In this document: piece by piece, positions 1-9,639 of the stretch
Numbering within the stretch: position 1 is the stretch's first letter
How the letters are laid out: each line of letters begins with the position of its first letter
Assembly: GCA_016183815.1 (NCBI GenBank)
Contig: JACPDW010000010.1
Location: 1-64,000, forward strand
Length of the DNA stretch: 64,000 bases
Direction: 5' to 3'
From: Flavobacteriia bacterium
Lineage (GTDB): Bacteria > Bacteroidota > Bacteroidia > Flavobacteriales_D > Crocinitomicaceae
Translations under genes and position numbers: made by a program
Notes under the pieces: generated by a model
What the model saw: only the letters and a program-made list of their open reading frames with translations
Database searches by the model: none
What the model was told of the DNA's origin: nothing

Positions 1-2031
1 TCGATAAATTTGATTCGGCTCATGTTGTGAATTATAGACCAAACATCCTAAAGCACCAAAGGTGGAATTGTTAAATACATTTCCTTCAACCTTATATCCA
101 CTACACCAATTAAAATTGAGTTGTTTCATATAAGGCATAGCAGACGGTTTGTTGTTGTTGGCTTCAAATTTATTACGTATCACCGTAGCGTTCCAATGTG
201 AACTCAAATAGATGCCAAATCCACAGTTTTCAAATTGCGAATTGTCCACCAAAAAAGGAAAGGACGATGTGGCATTACTTGCATCAATACCTATTTCTAA
301 ATTTTTAAACTCACAATAAGGTAAATTGGGATTAAAATAAGCATCTTGAGTTTGGTTCTGAGGTAAAGTTGGAGAAGCGTATCTTCCTAACACACTATAC
401 CCTGCATCTATACTTCCGATTCCAACTGGTCTATTTGTCCAAGTACTTACGTTTGTTCGATTGTCAATAAACTTCGACCGATATATCCTTACTCCATTAA
501 CATGATACATAGATATACCGCAATTAGCATCATTTCTAAAAAAGTTATCGTCCCATGTAAACTCACAATCTGCAATGTACCCTTTGTTTTTAATTTCGAT
601 ATTGTTGTTATTCAAAGAGTGGTAATACAAAAAGGCAATACTCCTCCAATTATTTTTGAAATAAGAATTTGTAGCATTAATTATACCACCTGTAGATGCC
701 CAATCGTCTGGTTTCCATACCTGAATAGCTTCGTGGGCATTTTCTAAAATAGCTCCATTTTTCATGATTAAAGTCCCTTGATGACCTTGTGTTTGGGTTT
801 GTGCACTGTTGCCCCATATTTCTATGCCCTCCCAAAAATCCTTTCTTTCATCTTCTAAAAAATAGTAATTTGTAATTTTTCCACCATCAATAATTAAACT
901 TGCACCTGGCTCTATTATTATTTTTCCATTATTTGGCATCATAACTTCACATTTTATAGTTAGAGTATTTCCTGTTTTAATAATTAAATTTTGATATAAT
1001 TTTATCTTAAAATCCCAAATTTCATTTTGAATAATTTCCATTGGGTTAACATAAGGAGTTATTTCTTTTACATATTTATGCATAAAAATATTGTTTACTA
1101 CAAAATTGTTGTCATATAGTGATAAAGATCTATGCATACGCCCAGATTGTTTTGGGCTAATATATCTACTATTAGCAGATCCGCTCATAATATTAAATGG
1201 AAAAGATGCTGTATTCCAAAAGCAATCATTTGTTAAATAACAAGAATAATCAGGGCTTGGATTACAACATGAATTTTGACCACATTCTCCAAAAACATCA
1301 TTTAAATATTCATAATGATTCATGTTTAAAATTTCACTATCATAAGTATGATGTAATCCAACAGAATGTGCATATTCATGAGCTATATGATTAACATGAT
1401 CATCCCAAACAACATACCAATCAGAATACATTGAAAAATATGTATGAATAAAAGAATATTCATCTAATAAATTATATGAATAATAACCCCATGTACCTCC
1501 TTGTGGTGGTGGCATAGTAAAAATGTGGTTTAAAGCATATTTAGTTTCTGGAAAATTATTATGTAACCATGTCATTATAGAAAATCCACTATTCGATGAA
1601 TTAAATAAGTCATTTTTAATGAAAATAATATCATTTAATTCAAATCTAATTTTAGTGTCAGTTATATAATTAATTTCGGGTTCGCAAATTAAATCATAAC
1701 CTTTTTCTTGAACATTTGAATATATATCATTAATTCTGTCAAACATCAATTGAACTTGATTTCTAAATTGTGGAATATCTTGCCAAGCATTTGATCCATC
1801 ATCTTTTTGACAAACAATCCAATTTACCAAAATTGTTTTAATTGGAACATTATCATTAGCTTGCCAAAAAGAGGAGATTCTATATTTTTCATTCCAAGAT
1901 TCTGATTCATTATTACAATTCGATATCTTATTATTTACTCCAATATCATAAGATCCACAAAATCCTAAATTTTGAGCTAAGCAGCATTCATTTACGAAGA
2001 TAAATGTAATAATAAAAAAAGTTATTTTCAT
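1..2031 (-). CDS. Secreted metzincin-type (M43/pappalysin-like) zinc metalloprotease with beta-helix-like C-terminal region; C-terminus runs off the window
   Basis: Absent from the ORF track because no stop lies inside the window. Minus-strand translation from the ATG at 2031: MKITFFIITFIFVNECCLAQNLGFCGSYDIG...; contains HIAHEYAHSVGLHHTYDS (HExxHxxGxxH) and a downstream FNIMSGS Met-turn candidate; distal part has repetitive G/N-rich segments like right-handed beta-helix proteins. Confidence 0.85.
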   Translation of the reverse strand, partial: MKITFFIITFIFVNECCLAQNLGFCGSYDIGVNNKISNCNNESESWNEKYRISSFWQANDNVPIKTILVNWIVCQKDDGSNAWQDIPQFRNQVQLMFDRINDIYSNVQEKGYDLICEPEINYITDTKIRFELNDIIFIKNDLFNSSNSGFSIMTWLHNNFPETKYALNHIFTMPPPQGGTWGYYSYNLLDEYSFIHTYFSMYSDWYVVWDDHVNHIAHEYAHSVGLHHTYDSEILNMNHYEYLNDVFGECGQNSCCNPSPDYSCYLTNDCFWNTASFPFNIMSGSANSRYISPKQSGRMHRSLSLYDNNFVVNNIFMHKYVKEITPYVNPMEIIQNEIWDFKIKLYQNLIIKTGNTLTIKCEVMMPNNGKIIIEPGASLIIDGGKITNYYFLEDERKDFWEGIEIWGNSAQTQTQGHQGTLIMKNGAILENAHEAIQVWKPDDWASTGGIINATNSYFKNNWRSIAFLYYHSLNNNNIEIKNKGYIADCEFTWDDNFFRNDANCGISMYHVNGVRIYRSKFIDNRTNVSTWTNRPVGIGSIDAGYSVLGRYASPTLPQNQTQDAYFNPNLPYCEFKNLEIGIDASNATSSFPFLVDNSQFENCGFGIYLSSHWNATVIRNKFEANNNKPSAMPYMKQLNFNWCSGYKVEGNVFNNSTFGALGCLVYNSQHEPNQIYR

Positions 2032-2041
2032 AATTTTAGTT

Positions 2042-2995
2042 TTAAATCATTATTATTTTCTTAAAGAAATATCTTTTTTTAGATTGAATTTTAACAAAAT
2101 AAATACCTGATATTTTATTAAATAATGTTAAAAACATTGAATTTTTTACGATTGTTATATTAAAAGGAATTATGTTTCCTAATAAATCATATACAAAAAC
2201 ATTTTCAATATCATTTGTGTTTATTCCAAAAATTTGAGTTTGGAAATTTTCACTTGGGTTAGGATAAAAAATAATTTTATCCATTAAAAAATTATTTTTT
2301 AATGATAATAATTCTGAGATAAATTCACAATCTAATGTGTCTGAATAATAATTAAATGGGTCTGTTAAATTATGATTATTAAAACACCTTAATTTGTTTT
2401 CTAATGAATAATCTAAATTAACACAAATGTAATTATGTACAAATAAATAATCAGATCCAAAATATTGATGAAAATCTTCAAAATAATTATTGCCGTATTC
2501 GTCAGGTACGTTTCTTAACAATTTAAATTTAATTAAATTTCTACCATTAACATTTATAATATTTTTTTCAATTACTTCTGTAGTAATATACTTATCAAAA
2601 GGTAAACAAATACTATCCTCTATTACTGTTCGCCAAGTGTCACCTACATTTGCAATAAAATTAATAATTGTATCAAATTCATTTAATCTAAAATTATATT
2701 TTAATAAAACACTGTCTTGTAAAGTTAAAACAGCAAATGTATTTTGAAAACTACTATCTTCAATAAGCTCTGGAAAGCCAGAAAATATCCATTTTGCTTT
2801 TTTTGTATAAATCTGACATACTTTTGAATTAATTATTGTATCTCTATCGATTTTGTACTTTGAAAATCCTTCAAACCATTGGTTGTCAGTATAATTGTAA
2901 TACCAAACTGCATTTGAACTTGGCCAAAATTCATTCTGTGCATTTATTTCAAAATTAATAAATATTAAAATAATAAAAATTAGTTTTGTGTTCAT
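2042..2995 (-). CDS. Secreted T9SS-sorted hypothetical protein
   Basis: Start reassigned to ATG at 2995 (MNTKLIFIILIFINFEINAQ signal peptide); C-terminal KIIFYPNPSENF...GIYFVKIQSKKRYFFKKIIMI is a T9SS type A tail. Confidence 0.8.
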   Translation of the reverse strand: MNTKLIFIILIFINFEINAQNEFWPSSNAVWYYNYTDNQWFEGFSKYKIDRDTIINSKVCQIYTKKAKWIFSGFPELIEDSSFQNTFAVLTLQDSVLLKYNFRLNEFDTIINFIANVGDTWRTVIEDSICLPFDKYITTEVIEKNIINVNGRNLIKFKLLRNVPDEYGNNYFEDFHQYFGSDYLFVHNYICVNLDYSLENKLRCFNNHNLTDPFNYYSDTLDCEFISELLSLKNNFLMDKIIFYPNPSENFQTQIFGINTNDIENVFVYDLLGNIIPFNITIVKNSMFLTLFNKISGIYFVKIQSKKRYFFKKIIMI

Positions 2996-3005
2996 GTTTA
3001 AAATT

Positions 3006-3354
3006 TTAAAAAATATGTTTTGTAATAATTTCTTTTTGAATCGCTTCTTCAAAATCACCTGACTTGGGCATAAAAGTTTCCCAATAATTCATCCATCGAG
3101 AATACGAACCAAACCCTGGTATTTTTGCATTCGGATCATCGCTGATTTGAGACATTGAATCAAAATAGTGTAATATTCTTGCTTTTTGTACATAATAATT
3201 TTCTGTCGTGTTGAGAACAGGTTGCGAAAAATATTGAAAAACAAACAACATAAACAGAAAAAAAGCAAATCCTTTTTTAATAATTCTAGAGAGAGAAAAG
3301 AAATTTACCCCCCCATTTAATAAGCAGATAATCAGCAAAATACAACTTTTTCAT
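3006..3354 (-). pseudogene. Truncated 5' remnant of a T9SS/secreted protein, with a G7 tract near its start
   Basis: 110-aa ORF with hydrophobic signal-like stretch (IIKKGFAFFLFMLFVFQYFSQ) then PVLNTTENYYVQKARILHYFDSMSQISDDPNAKIPGFGSYSRWMNYWETFMPKSG, which resembles the N-terminus of large secreted Bacteroidota proteins but stops abruptly. The plausible ATG at 3354 is out of frame across a 7-G run (3308-3314). Confidence 0.55.
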
Positions 3355-3740
3355 AACAACAACATTAACAATTAGATTCGCAATTTAAAAATTAATTTTG
3401 AATTATACAAATATTTTTCGATAAATGTATGAAAATTTTATAAATTCAGCAGGAAAATAGGGGAGTTTGTCGAAAAGTGTTTCTGTTTTAGATGTAAATA
3501 AAAAACATTAAAAATATCTATCTACTAAAGTTTTTAAAAGAATATATTTCTGAAATCTAGAAAAATCTATATTATTAGGAATTGTATTATGTTTATTAAT
3601 TTTCATACTTTAGAACATTTAAATTAAATTTGTAAAAAATCATTTAATTTTAAACATTTAAAAGTAATTCAGAAATCTCAAATTAATTAAACCTTTTATT
3701 GTTTATTTTGTCAAATGATTAATTAGTATTACCCTTTAAT

Positions 3741-5420
3741 ATGAAAAAGTATCAAAAAATAACAATTTTTACTTTATTGATTTGTTCCAACTCATTCTCA
3801 CAAAACTTTACAATAAATTTTACATCATCCATTGGTTTTGGAAAAAAAATAACTGGTGTGAACACTGGTCCAAGTAGTGTTGTTTCAGGAACAACAGAAG
3901 AATGTTTGAAAGAAATAGGCACTGCCTTGGTTAGAACACACGATTATACAGGCCCTTTTGACTATTGGGGTTACTCAAATTTTTATAATAAATTTAACCA
4001 AACTTTTAATTATTCTTTTCAATCCCATTTACCATCAGGGTATAATTGGTCAACTAGCGACGCAAAAATCTCTGAAATTGTCAACGCTAATTTGCAACCA
4101 TTTTTTAGACTTGGAATCAGTGATGAACCAGGTACAACTTCTCCTCCAGCAACACCAATGCCCAAAGATGAGGATCAATACAATTTTCATACTTTCGCTG
4201 GTATTGCTAAAAGGACAGCCATGCATTATACAGCATCTTTTGATAATGGGTTTAATTACGATATCCCCTACTGGGAGATTTGGAACGAACCCAACAATAA
4301 TGGTTTTTGGCAGATTGATTCTGTCAATGCTTATTATAGGTTATATCAACAGTGTGTGGATTCATTAAAATCATTTAATCCACAACTAAAAGTGGGGGGT
4401 CCTGCTGCTGCAAAAAATGCTTTTTATACTGGTGGAATACATTATACTATAAATCAGGATTATGTTTCCAACTTTTTGAATTTTTGTCAATCAAACTCTG
4501 TTCCACTTGATTTTTATTCCTTTCACATGTATGACAGGACAAATCCCTACAGTTTAAGAATGTTAACCGATACCCTTGCCTATTTTTTAAACCAATATGG
4601 GTTTGATTCAACAGAAATAATTGTTTCAGAAACAAATATTAACACCGGTGGGTATAACAATACGTCTAAAGGGTGTTCTTATCTAACTTCTCAGTTAATC
4701 TCTACTGTAAACTCTAGATTATCTAAATTTATATGGTATCGAGGTGTCGATTTGAATCCACTTTGTAATTCAGATATTGGAACTACTGCTAGTTTGACGT
4801 TAAATGGGTATGCATATAAGTTTTTTAATGAATTAAATGAGTTAACTCCCATTTTGTTATCTTCAACAGGAAATCAATATAGCACAGCAAATATCAGAGA
4901 TTCGTTAAACAATCTAATGATTTTATCAGGGAAAAATTCGACAAATGACCTTGTTAAACTACTTGTTTCAAATCATGAATCCATGCACGATTCACTGAAT
5001 ATAAATATACAAAACTTACCATGGAGTTCAACTGATGAAATTAAAATCACCATAGAACAAATAAAATCTGATGCTTATTCAAGCTCTAATTATACCACAG
5101 TTGGTGGCACTAGTTTAAACATTACATTAGATTCTGTTTCTGATGCTTCTGTCTATTTTATTACGATTAAAAATGAATCTTTATTGTCTGATCAGTCAAT
5201 TAATAACGAAAAAGGAAATTTAAAAATTTTTCCAAATCCTGCTGAAAATACAATTCATTTTTCCAAAGAAGTAGAAAATGTTCAAATTTATGACGTTTTA
5301 GGACAACTAATTTTAACTCAAAATGAACCAACAAATCAAATTTTATTAAACAACTTTAAGGAAGGTCTTTATTATATTAAATTAAATGATTTGACCATAA
5401 AATTTGTTGTAAAACATTGA
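3741..5420 (+). CDS. Secreted GH39-like glycoside hydrolase with T9SS tail
   Basis: Signal peptide; PYWEIWNEPNNNGFW (acid/base Glu context), LKVGGPAAA, LDFYSFHMY, EIIVSETNI (nucleophile context); C-term NLKIFPNPAENTIHFS...GLYYIKLNDLTIKFVVKH. Confidence 0.8.
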   Translation: MKKYQKITIFTLLICSNSFSQNFTINFTSSIGFGKKITGVNTGPSSVVSGTTEECLKEIGTALVRTHDYTGPFDYWGYSNFYNKFNQTFNYSFQSHLPSGYNWSTSDAKISEIVNANLQPFFRLGISDEPGTTSPPATPMPKDEDQYNFHTFAGIAKRTAMHYTASFDNGFNYDIPYWEIWNEPNNNGFWQIDSVNAYYRLYQQCVDSLKSFNPQLKVGGPAAAKNAFYTGGIHYTINQDYVSNFLNFCQSNSVPLDFYSFHMYDRTNPYSLRMLTDTLAYFLNQYGFDSTEIIVSETNINTGGYNNTSKGCSYLTSQLISTVNSRLSKFIWYRGVDLNPLCNSDIGTTASLTLNGYAYKFFNELNELTPILLSSTGNQYSTANIRDSLNNLMILSGKNSTNDLVKLLVSNHESMHDSLNINIQNLPWSSTDEIKITIEQIKSDAYSSSNYTTVGGTSLNITLDSVSDASVYFITIKNESLLSDQSINNEKGNLKIFPNPAENTIHFSKEVENVQIYDVLGQLILTQNEPTNQILLNNFKEGLYYIKLNDLTIKFVVKH

Positions 5421-5505
5421 TATTAAAATTTTTATAAAAATGGGATAACAAGATAGAGTGAAAAATAAATAATTAGTTTAAATTATAAGTTTAACGATAA
5501 TCAAT

Positions 5506-5636
5506 GGCACCTAATTGTTAGTATAAAGCGAAGCGATGGCATTTGCGGGTACCGAGAGGAAGTCCGTCATTGATGACGGAATCACCGAATCGGTCGCAAA
5601 TAGCTGAGTGGAGTGCATTTACTAACAATAAGTGCC
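5506..5636. repeat. Nested palindromic (cruciform-forming) intergenic repeat unit
   Basis: Concentric inverted arms: GGCAC(5506-5510)/GTGCC(5632-5636); TTGTTAGTA(5515-5523)/TACTAACAA(5620-5628); ATTTGCG(5541-5547)/CGCAAAT(5595-5601); ACCGA(5551-5555)/TCGGT(5590-5594); TCCGTCAT(5563-5570)/ATGACGGA(5573-5580). Confidence 0.75.
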
Positions 5637-5649
5637 GAGTTTTCTTTTG

Positions 5650-5680
5650 TTACTTTTCTTTTGCGGAAAAAGAAAAGTAA
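5650..5680. repeat. Perfect 13-bp hairpin adjacent to the cruciform repeat
   Basis: TTACTTTTCTTTT-GCGGA-AAAAGAAAAGTAA. Confidence 0.75.
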
Positions 5681-5760
5681 AAATTAGTTTTCAGTTTGAG
5701 GTATGGGTTTGCAATTAATGTTGGTAACCCAATTCCTAATATAAAAAAAATTTAAAACAG

Positions 5761-7020
5761 ATGAATTTAAGAAAAAGATTAATAATGAGCTTCATGGCAG
5801 TATTTTCATTAAATGTAAATGCTCAAACAAATATTTTACACTTAAACTTATGTTCTCATAACGAAATGAGTGACATTGGTTATGGAGTAAATTACAATAC
5901 AAATTATTCAGTAATAAAAGGTAAGGCCTTGGAGATTGCTGACAGTGTTAATGCAAACTCAGCAAAATGGAACATGCAAGTTGAGTCAAATTTCATCAGA
6001 GCATGTTTACAATTTGATAATGCCGCAAATAATTCAAATGATTTAATGCAATGGATGGATAATTTACCTCATGTTGAGGTGGATCCCCATAATCATCTTG
6101 ACACAATAGTAACGAATTCGGGTTATAATCCATATAATTATGCTGATTTAAATCATTTATTGGACTCCTGTGGATTGACTACCAGAACTAATATTGGAGG
6201 ATTTATTTACAAAGCTCAAGATTGGTCAAACTGGGATCAAGATTGGACATTATGGAAAAATGGATTACATGGTCGTACTTTCCCTTGGGTTACTTGGACT
6301 CCTCAAGTATTATGGGGAGGAGGAACTTTTAACCATTTTAACGACCCACACCCTTCTGGAATTTGGCATCCCAGTGGTCCAACTACTACCAATTATCTAC
6401 TCAATAATCCCGCTCAACTTCTTTCCATAGGGAATAGTTGTCCTTGGTTAATTAAAGACACAACAGATATTGCTAGTTTATTAAATGAGATTAACAACTA
6501 TATTACAGTTATTAATTCAACATCAAGTAATTCAAATACCTTTTATACAGCAACAATAATGTTTGATTTCAGACATATTTTAGACCCAAATTATGTATCA
6601 AAAATTTCGGAAGTATTAAGAGGTTTAAAAGCACATGTAACTTCAGGCAAAATAGTATGGCAAACTTTAACAGAAAAACGAGAAGATTGGTTGAGTTCTC
6701 ACAATAATTCTACGGATTATTTTTTAATCGATTGCAATGATTTAGTTGCTGGCGTTGAAAATTTAGGTATAGAAAAAAAAGATTTTTTCATTTCTCCAAA
6801 CCCATTTTCAAATCAAACAAATATTTTTACTAAAGAAAACTTAATAAATGCTGATATTAAAATTTATAACTCATGTGGACAAATCGTGAAGGAAATTAAA
6901 AATATTTCAGGTCAACCAATTGCCTTGTATCGTGAAAATATGACAAATGGTTTGTATTTCATTCAATTAGCTCAAGACAACACAATTATTTTGAATGAAA
7001 AATTATTGATTACAGATTAA
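5761..7020 (+). CDS. Secreted T9SS-sorted protein of unknown function
   Basis: Signal peptide MNLRKRLIMSFMAVFSLNVNAQ; HVEVDPHNH...YNPYNYADLNHLLDSCG; C-term FFISPNPFSNQTNIF...NGLYFIQLAQDNTIILNEKLLITD. Confidence 0.8.
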   Translation: MNLRKRLIMSFMAVFSLNVNAQTNILHLNLCSHNEMSDIGYGVNYNTNYSVIKGKALEIADSVNANSAKWNMQVESNFIRACLQFDNAANNSNDLMQWMDNLPHVEVDPHNHLDTIVTNSGYNPYNYADLNHLLDSCGLTTRTNIGGFIYKAQDWSNWDQDWTLWKNGLHGRTFPWVTWTPQVLWGGGTFNHFNDPHPSGIWHPSGPTTTNYLLNNPAQLLSIGNSCPWLIKDTTDIASLLNEINNYITVINSTSSNSNTFYTATIMFDFRHILDPNYVSKISEVLRGLKAHVTSGKIVWQTLTEKREDWLSSHNNSTDYFLIDCNDLVAGVENLGIEKKDFFISPNPFSNQTNIFTKENLINADIKIYNSCGQIVKEIKNISGQPIALYRENMTNGLYFIQLAQDNTIILNEKLLITD

Positions 7021-7102
7021 TCTTTAGATTCAACCCAACTTAAGCTTTTTAAGATAGGTTAAAGATTAGTGAAATTGATTTTGTTTTACTTCATAAATTT
7101 TG

Positions 7103-7110
7103 TATCTTTG
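7103..7110 (+). promoter_or_regulatory. Bacteroidota -7 element TATCTTTG upstream of M14 peptidase gene
   Basis: Matches TAnnTTTG, 19-26 nt upstream of ATG 7129. Confidence 0.45.
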
Positions 7111-7128
7111 TATTGCTAATTCTTTAAT

Positions 7129-9594
7129 ATGACAATAATTTCCCTTTCAAAAAAAAACATTTTTTTTCCTATTTTTTCACAAAACATACTTTCTGGAAAT
7201 AAATTTGAATTAAAAAATAGGAAAATCCAAAAGGATACAAAATGGTGTAATTATTTATTGGGAATATCATTAGTTGTACTTAGTTTTTCTTACTGTTTTT
7301 CACAAAAATATTCTAAATGTAAAATCTTTGTGAACGAAAACCAAATGCAGCAATTACAAACGCTTGGAATAGCTGTTGATCATGGAGTTTACAAAAAAAA
7401 TACTTTTTTTATCAGTGATTTTTCTGAATACGAGATAAACAAATTAAATCAAAATGGATTTTCTTATGAAGTGTTGATTGATGATGTGAGTTCATTTTAT
7501 CAAAACAGAACAGTTTCAGGAATAAAAAGGAATGCATTGTGTTTAAACGAAACAGCAAATGTTATTGTTGACCCTACTCATTTTCAATTGGGAAGTATGG
7601 CAGGATTTTATACCTACAATGAACTTCTTTCAATTTTAGATGAAATGCGGCTTGCTTTTCCAAATTTGATTTCAGAAAAAGCTCAAATTGGATCTTATTT
7701 AAGTCATGAAGGTCGTCCGATTTATTACGTTAAAATTTCTGATAATCCAGAAAACGACGAAGTAGAACCAGAGATTTTATATTCAGCCATCCATCATGCA
7801 AGAGAACCTGGATCAATGATTTCAACAATCTATTATATGTGGTATTTACTTGAAAATTATGACAATAACGTTGAAATTAAAAGGTTGGTTGATGAAAGCG
7901 AAATGTATTTTATTCCTCTTTTAAATCCTGATGGCTATGTTTATAATGAAACCACAAATCCAAATGGAGGTGGACCTTGGAGAAAAAACAGAAGAAATAA
8001 TAACGATGGGACGTATGGAGTTGATTTAAACAGAAACTATTCGTATGATTGGGGTACTACTGGAATTAGTTTCGACACCGACTCTGATGTTTACCCTGGA
8101 ACTGGACCCTTTTCAGAACCTGAAACTCAAGCAATGAAATGGTTTTGTGAACAGAGAGATTTTCTTTTCGCATATAACGCCCATACTTTTTCAAACTTAA
8201 TGTTATTTCCAATTGGTTCTCAAGTAGATTTATTTGCTGAAGATCACGATTATTTTCAAAGCATTGCCAACGAAATGGTACTTTATAATGGTTTTGTGGC
8301 TCAAAAATCTTCTTCCTTATACCCAGCTTCTGGGGATTCAGACGATTATATGTATTTAGAAGACCTTTCAATTAAACCAAAAATTTATGCTTTTACCCCT
8401 GAAATTGGTAGTGATGAAGATGGTTTTTGGCCTACAATTGATAGAATTATTCCACTTTGTCAAGACATGTTACATTCTAATCTGACACTTGTTCGGGCTG
8501 CCCACCATTACTGGTTAATAAAAGAGAATAATCCACAAAGTTTAACTGAATTGAATGGTAATTTTCAATATGAAGTAAAAAGATTAGGATTAATCGATCA
8601 AGCACTTCAAGTGTCTTTATTACCCTATCAAAATGTATTAAGCACGGGAAATTCTAACACACATCAAGGATTAGTTGATGAAACAATTACTGCGTCCATT
8701 TCCTATCAATTAAATCAAAACTTAGAAACGGGAGACACCATTAAATTTTTACTAAAAAGAACATTTAACACCTATGAAATCACTGATACAATAGTTAAAA
8801 TTTTTGGAACACCTCCTTTACAAATCTTAGAAAATGGAGATCAGTTTGAAAATTGGTCTGGTAATTGGGAATTAAGTTCAACAGAATTTGTATCGCCCTC
8901 CTCTTCTTTTACAGAAAGTGCTGTGGGTGAATACAATAACGATGTGAATAAAGTTATTCAATATTTACCGACAATTGATTTAAGTAACTCAAGTGCTGTT
9001 AAAATTGAATTTTTTGCAAAATGGTCAATCGAAAACAACTACGATTATTGTTCTTTTGAAGTATCGTTAGACAGTGGTTTAACTTGGATTCCTCAATGTG
9101 GAAAATATACAAATTCAGGCACTTCAGCTAATGGCAGTGTGCAGCCAGAAGGAAAACCTATTTATGATGATGTTCAAAATGATTGGGTATTGGAAGAAAT
9201 TTCTTTGAATGATTATGTAGGCGAAAAAATTCATGTTCGTTTTCTTTTTGCTTCCGATGGTGGTGTAAAAGACGATGGATTTTATTTTGATGATTTCAAA
9301 GTATATTATAATTCGTCAAACAACTCTATCAAAAATTTAGAAAACAACAAGTTAGTTAATATTTTCCCAAATCCAAGTAACGGAGAGTTAATTATTTCTG
9401 CTGAAAACATGACAGAACAAAGTACGTTAATGATTTTTGATGTCAACGGTAGAATAGTTTTTGAAAGTGAATTAGAAGCGCCTTATTTTGTTAAAAAAGT
9501 ACCAATTTATCATTTAGACAACGGTTCTTATTTGGTTCAACTTTCAACAAACGACCATATTGTTCATAGAGAAAACATTATTTTGATGAAATAA
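7129..9594 (+). CDS. Secreted M14-family zinc carboxypeptidase with T9SS tail
   Basis: SAIHHAREPGSM (HxxE), LLNPDGYVYN, RKNRRNNNDGTYGVDLNRNY, TPEIG; C-term LVNIFPNPSNGELIIS...GSYLVQLSTNDHIVHRENIILMK. Confidence 0.92.
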   Translation: MTIISLSKKNIFFPIFSQNILSGNKFELKNRKIQKDTKWCNYLLGISLVVLSFSYCFSQKYSKCKIFVNENQMQQLQTLGIAVDHGVYKKNTFFISDFSEYEINKLNQNGFSYEVLIDDVSSFYQNRTVSGIKRNALCLNETANVIVDPTHFQLGSMAGFYTYNELLSILDEMRLAFPNLISEKAQIGSYLSHEGRPIYYVKISDNPENDEVEPEILYSAIHHAREPGSMISTIYYMWYLLENYDNNVEIKRLVDESEMYFIPLLNPDGYVYNETTNPNGGGPWRKNRRNNNDGTYGVDLNRNYSYDWGTTGISFDTDSDVYPGTGPFSEPETQAMKWFCEQRDFLFAYNAHTFSNLMLFPIGSQVDLFAEDHDYFQSIANEMVLYNGFVAQKSSSLYPASGDSDDYMYLEDLSIKPKIYAFTPEIGSDEDGFWPTIDRIIPLCQDMLHSNLTLVRAAHHYWLIKENNPQSLTELNGNFQYEVKRLGLIDQALQVSLLPYQNVLSTGNSNTHQGLVDETITASISYQLNQNLETGDTIKFLLKRTFNTYEITDTIVKIFGTPPLQILENGDQFENWSGNWELSSTEFVSPSSSFTESAVGEYNNDVNKVIQYLPTIDLSNSSAVKIEFFAKWSIENNYDYCSFEVSLDSGLTWIPQCGKYTNSGTSANGSVQPEGKPIYDDVQNDWVLEEISLNDYVGEKIHVRFLFASDGGVKDDGFYFDDFKVYYNSSNNSIKNLENNKLVNIFPNPSNGELIISAENMTEQSTLMIFDVNGRIVFESELEAPYFVKKVPIYHLDNGSYLVQLSTNDHIVHRENIILMK

Positions 9595-9639
9595 ATCGAA
9601 AAAAGTTGAATATTTAGAATCTAAAAATCTTACAAAAAT

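Noticed and set aside
502-747. 81-aa plus-strand ORF (and 65-aa ORF at 1197-1394)
   Set aside because: Antisense to the untracked metzincin gene; no signal, family or start context.
2490-2747. 85-aa plus-strand ORF
   Set aside because: Antisense to the T9SS gene at 2042-2995; AT-rich spurious frame.
3958-4368. 136-aa plus-strand ORF inside the GH39-like gene
   Set aside because: Alternative frame of a well-supported CDS with a signal peptide, catalytic motifs and T9SS tail.
8066-8371. 101-aa minus-strand ORF
   Set aside because: Antisense to the M14 carboxypeptidase gene.
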